Positions 7,194 to 8,099 of a DNA stretch of 8,099 nucleotides are shown piece after piece; the first letter of the stretch is position 1; every line of letters starts with the position of its first letter. Position numbers and translations under genes: made by a program. The notes under the pieces were generated by a model, which saw only the letters and a program-made list of their open reading frames with translations, was not told where the DNA came from and ran no database searches. Source of the stretch: Fidelibacterota bacterium UBA7303 (lineage in GTDB: Bacteria; Fidelibacterota; Marinisomatia; Marinisomatales; UBA1611); the NCBI GenBank assembly GCA_002471805.1, contig DKQR01000081.1:1-8099 (forward strand), read 5' to 3'.

Positions 7194-8099
7194 CTGTTAG
7201 TATTTAACATACCTAAAAATATTGTTTTGATACTGGGGCTGTGCCTGTTTGTCCTTTGCTGTGAAGAAGAAACAGCTGAAGACGAATGCGCGGGGACCCC
7301 AGATGGGAATTCCCTGTGCGGTTGTACCGACAGCACAGCAACAAACTATGATAGTCTGGCCACCGATGATGACGGCAGCTGCGAGTATTTAGTGAATGGA
7401 ATACCGGTCAAATGGCTGCGCACGTTTAGTATTTCTAGTGGCTCCAGCTCAGACGAAAGCTGGTGCGTGCGCCAGGCATCAGATGGCGGTTTTATTATAG
7501 CTGGTGCGACAGATTATACCGGCTTACTTATAAAAACGGATTCAAATGGTGAAGAAGAATGGCGCGAATTATATGGCAACTCTACATCATTGTATAGTGT
7601 ACGCCAGACATCGGATGGTGGTTTTATTGCAACAGGCTATTATGAGTGTGATACTCTGCCGGGCTGTTATCCAGATATTTATCTTTTAAAGACCAATGGT
7701 TCTGGTTCAATAGAGTGGGAGCAGTCATTTGGAACAGCTGAGAATAACGATTGGGCACGGGATGTGATTGAGACACAAGATGGTAATTTTGTTATCACTG
7801 GGACCTGGGATGATGACGGTTGGAATTCAAAGGCAATGTTGCGAAAATATAGTGATACGGGTTCATTGATATGGAGCCAAACTTTTACCAGTTCTGTGGC
7901 CAATGAAGGAAACTCTCTTATTGAGGCCTCAGATGGCAGCCTCATCCTGGCTGGTTATTCAGGTACGCAGCATGGTGCCTATAAGCATTTTATGGTAAAG
8001 ACAAGTTCTGAAGGTGACCAGATATGGAAAAAGAAGAATGAATCAGTTGGCGATGCATTACTTTATGCTGTCTGTGAGGCGCCGGATGGCGGTTATGTT
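7194..8099 (+). CDS. Putative lipoprotein with DDGSC-type module and propeller-like repeats (3' partial)
   Basis: The frame is open from the TAG at 7170 to the window end, giving 302 codons from CTG at 7194. The start is uncertain: CTG 7194 follows a good Shine-Dalgarno site, whereas TTG 7227 is the first conventional alternative and has none. A hydrophobic stretch (IVLILGLCLFVLCC) ends in two cysteines (22-23 from CTG) followed by EEE, as in a lipoprotein signal, although the lipobox is not canonical. Residues 44-65 (7323-7388) form a small module with Cys at each end: CTDSTATNY, then DDDGSCEY, a type common in marine FCB secreted proteins. From 7455 on, units of about 45-55 residues repeat the pattern S-DGG-F-I-x-x-G, then L-x-K-[TY], then G-x-x-x-W; four full units and the start of a fifth are visible. 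This resembles the beta-propeller repeats of large surface proteins; a T9SS domain may lie beyond the window. The function is unknown. Confidence 0.82.
   Translation, partial: MLVFNIPKNIVLILGLCLFVLCCEEETAEDECAGTPDGNSLCGCTDSTATNYDSLATDDDGSCEYLVNGIPVKWLRTFSISSGSSSDESWCVRQASDGGFIIAGATDYTGLLIKTDSNGEEEWRELYGNSTSLYSVRQTSDGGFIATGYYECDTLPGCYPDIYLLKTNGSGSIEWEQSFGTAENNDWARDVIETQDGNFVITGTWDDDGWNSKAMLRKYSDTGSLIWSQTFTSSVANEGNSLIEASDGSLILAGYSGTQHGAYKHFMVKTSSEGDQIWKKKNESVGDALLYAVCEAPDGGYV
7323..7388 (+). other. Small cysteine-bracketed CTD...DDGSC module in the lipoprotein gene
   Basis: The segment runs from Cys 7323 (CTDSTATNY) to CEY at 7380-7388, with an acidic DDDGS just before the second Cys. From memory, similar short modules recur, often in tandem, in secreted proteins of marine bacteria. 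The acidic cluster suggests calcium binding and the two cysteines a possible disulfide, but both are inference. Only one copy is present here, directly after the presumed lipid anchor, where it may act as a spacer. Confidence 0.6.
7455..8099 (+). repeat. Propeller-like protein repeats, units at 7455, 7590, 7752, 7908 and 8058 (last cut off)
   Basis: Five units start at ESWCVRQASDGGF, LYSVRQTSDGGF, WARDVIETQDGNF, GNSLIEASDGSL and LLYAVCEAPDGGY. Each complete unit carries a DG turn, a following [IV]-x-G strand, a K-T/K-Y strand and a G-x-x-x-W turn. Spacing is 135-162 bases, so the units are diverged and not of constant length. A closed propeller would need further blades beyond the window end. 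Confidence 0.65.

Noticed and set aside
7679..7945. Antisense open frame inside the lipoprotein gene
   Set aside because: The + strand frame shows clear repeated DGG and KT/W motifs through this stretch, so the reverse frame is a shadow.

Overview
The window reads as a piece of a bacterial chromosome from the FCB side of the tree, most likely a marine lineage such as Marinimicrobia (SAR406/Neomarinimicrobiota) or a close relative. Three things point there. Two proteins end in a type IX secretion (T9SS) type A sorting domain with the NYPNPFN signature. A cysteine-bracketed module of the CTDxxAxNY...DDGSC type, common in marine FCB proteins, sits in the last gene. Recognisable Shine-Dalgarno-like sequences precede the genes, which is less usual in Bacteroidota proper. 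The taxonomic call is an inference from motifs, not from a marker gene.

Layout: all four genes lie on the + strand. (1) Bases 1-3210 are the 3' part of a large secreted right-handed beta-helix protein with fibronectin-like, DNRLRE/CBM96-like and T9SS sorting domains; its start lies before the window. (2) Bases 3224-5548 encode a secreted protein with Asp-box-like (BNR) motifs and a T9SS sorting domain. (3) Bases 5562-7064 encode an exported protein made almost entirely of MORN repeats, with 17 consecutive full repeats in an exact 69-base register. (4) After a 129-base gap, a putative lipoprotein with a repeated beta-propeller-like domain starts at about 7194 and runs off the end of the window; it appears to lack an ordinary start codon.

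Genes 1, 2 and 3 are separated by only 13 bases each, so they look like one transcription unit. All four products appear to be exported: two as T9SS cargo, one through a signal peptide only, and one as a lipoprotein. The simplest reading is a locus for cell-surface or secreted proteins, perhaps handling polysaccharide (beta-helix lyase/hydrolase-like fold plus carbohydrate-binding-like module), with the MORN protein as an exported structural rod. The catalytic roles and the functional link between the genes are inference. I see no RNA gene, mobile element, CRISPR array, phage or defence system here.
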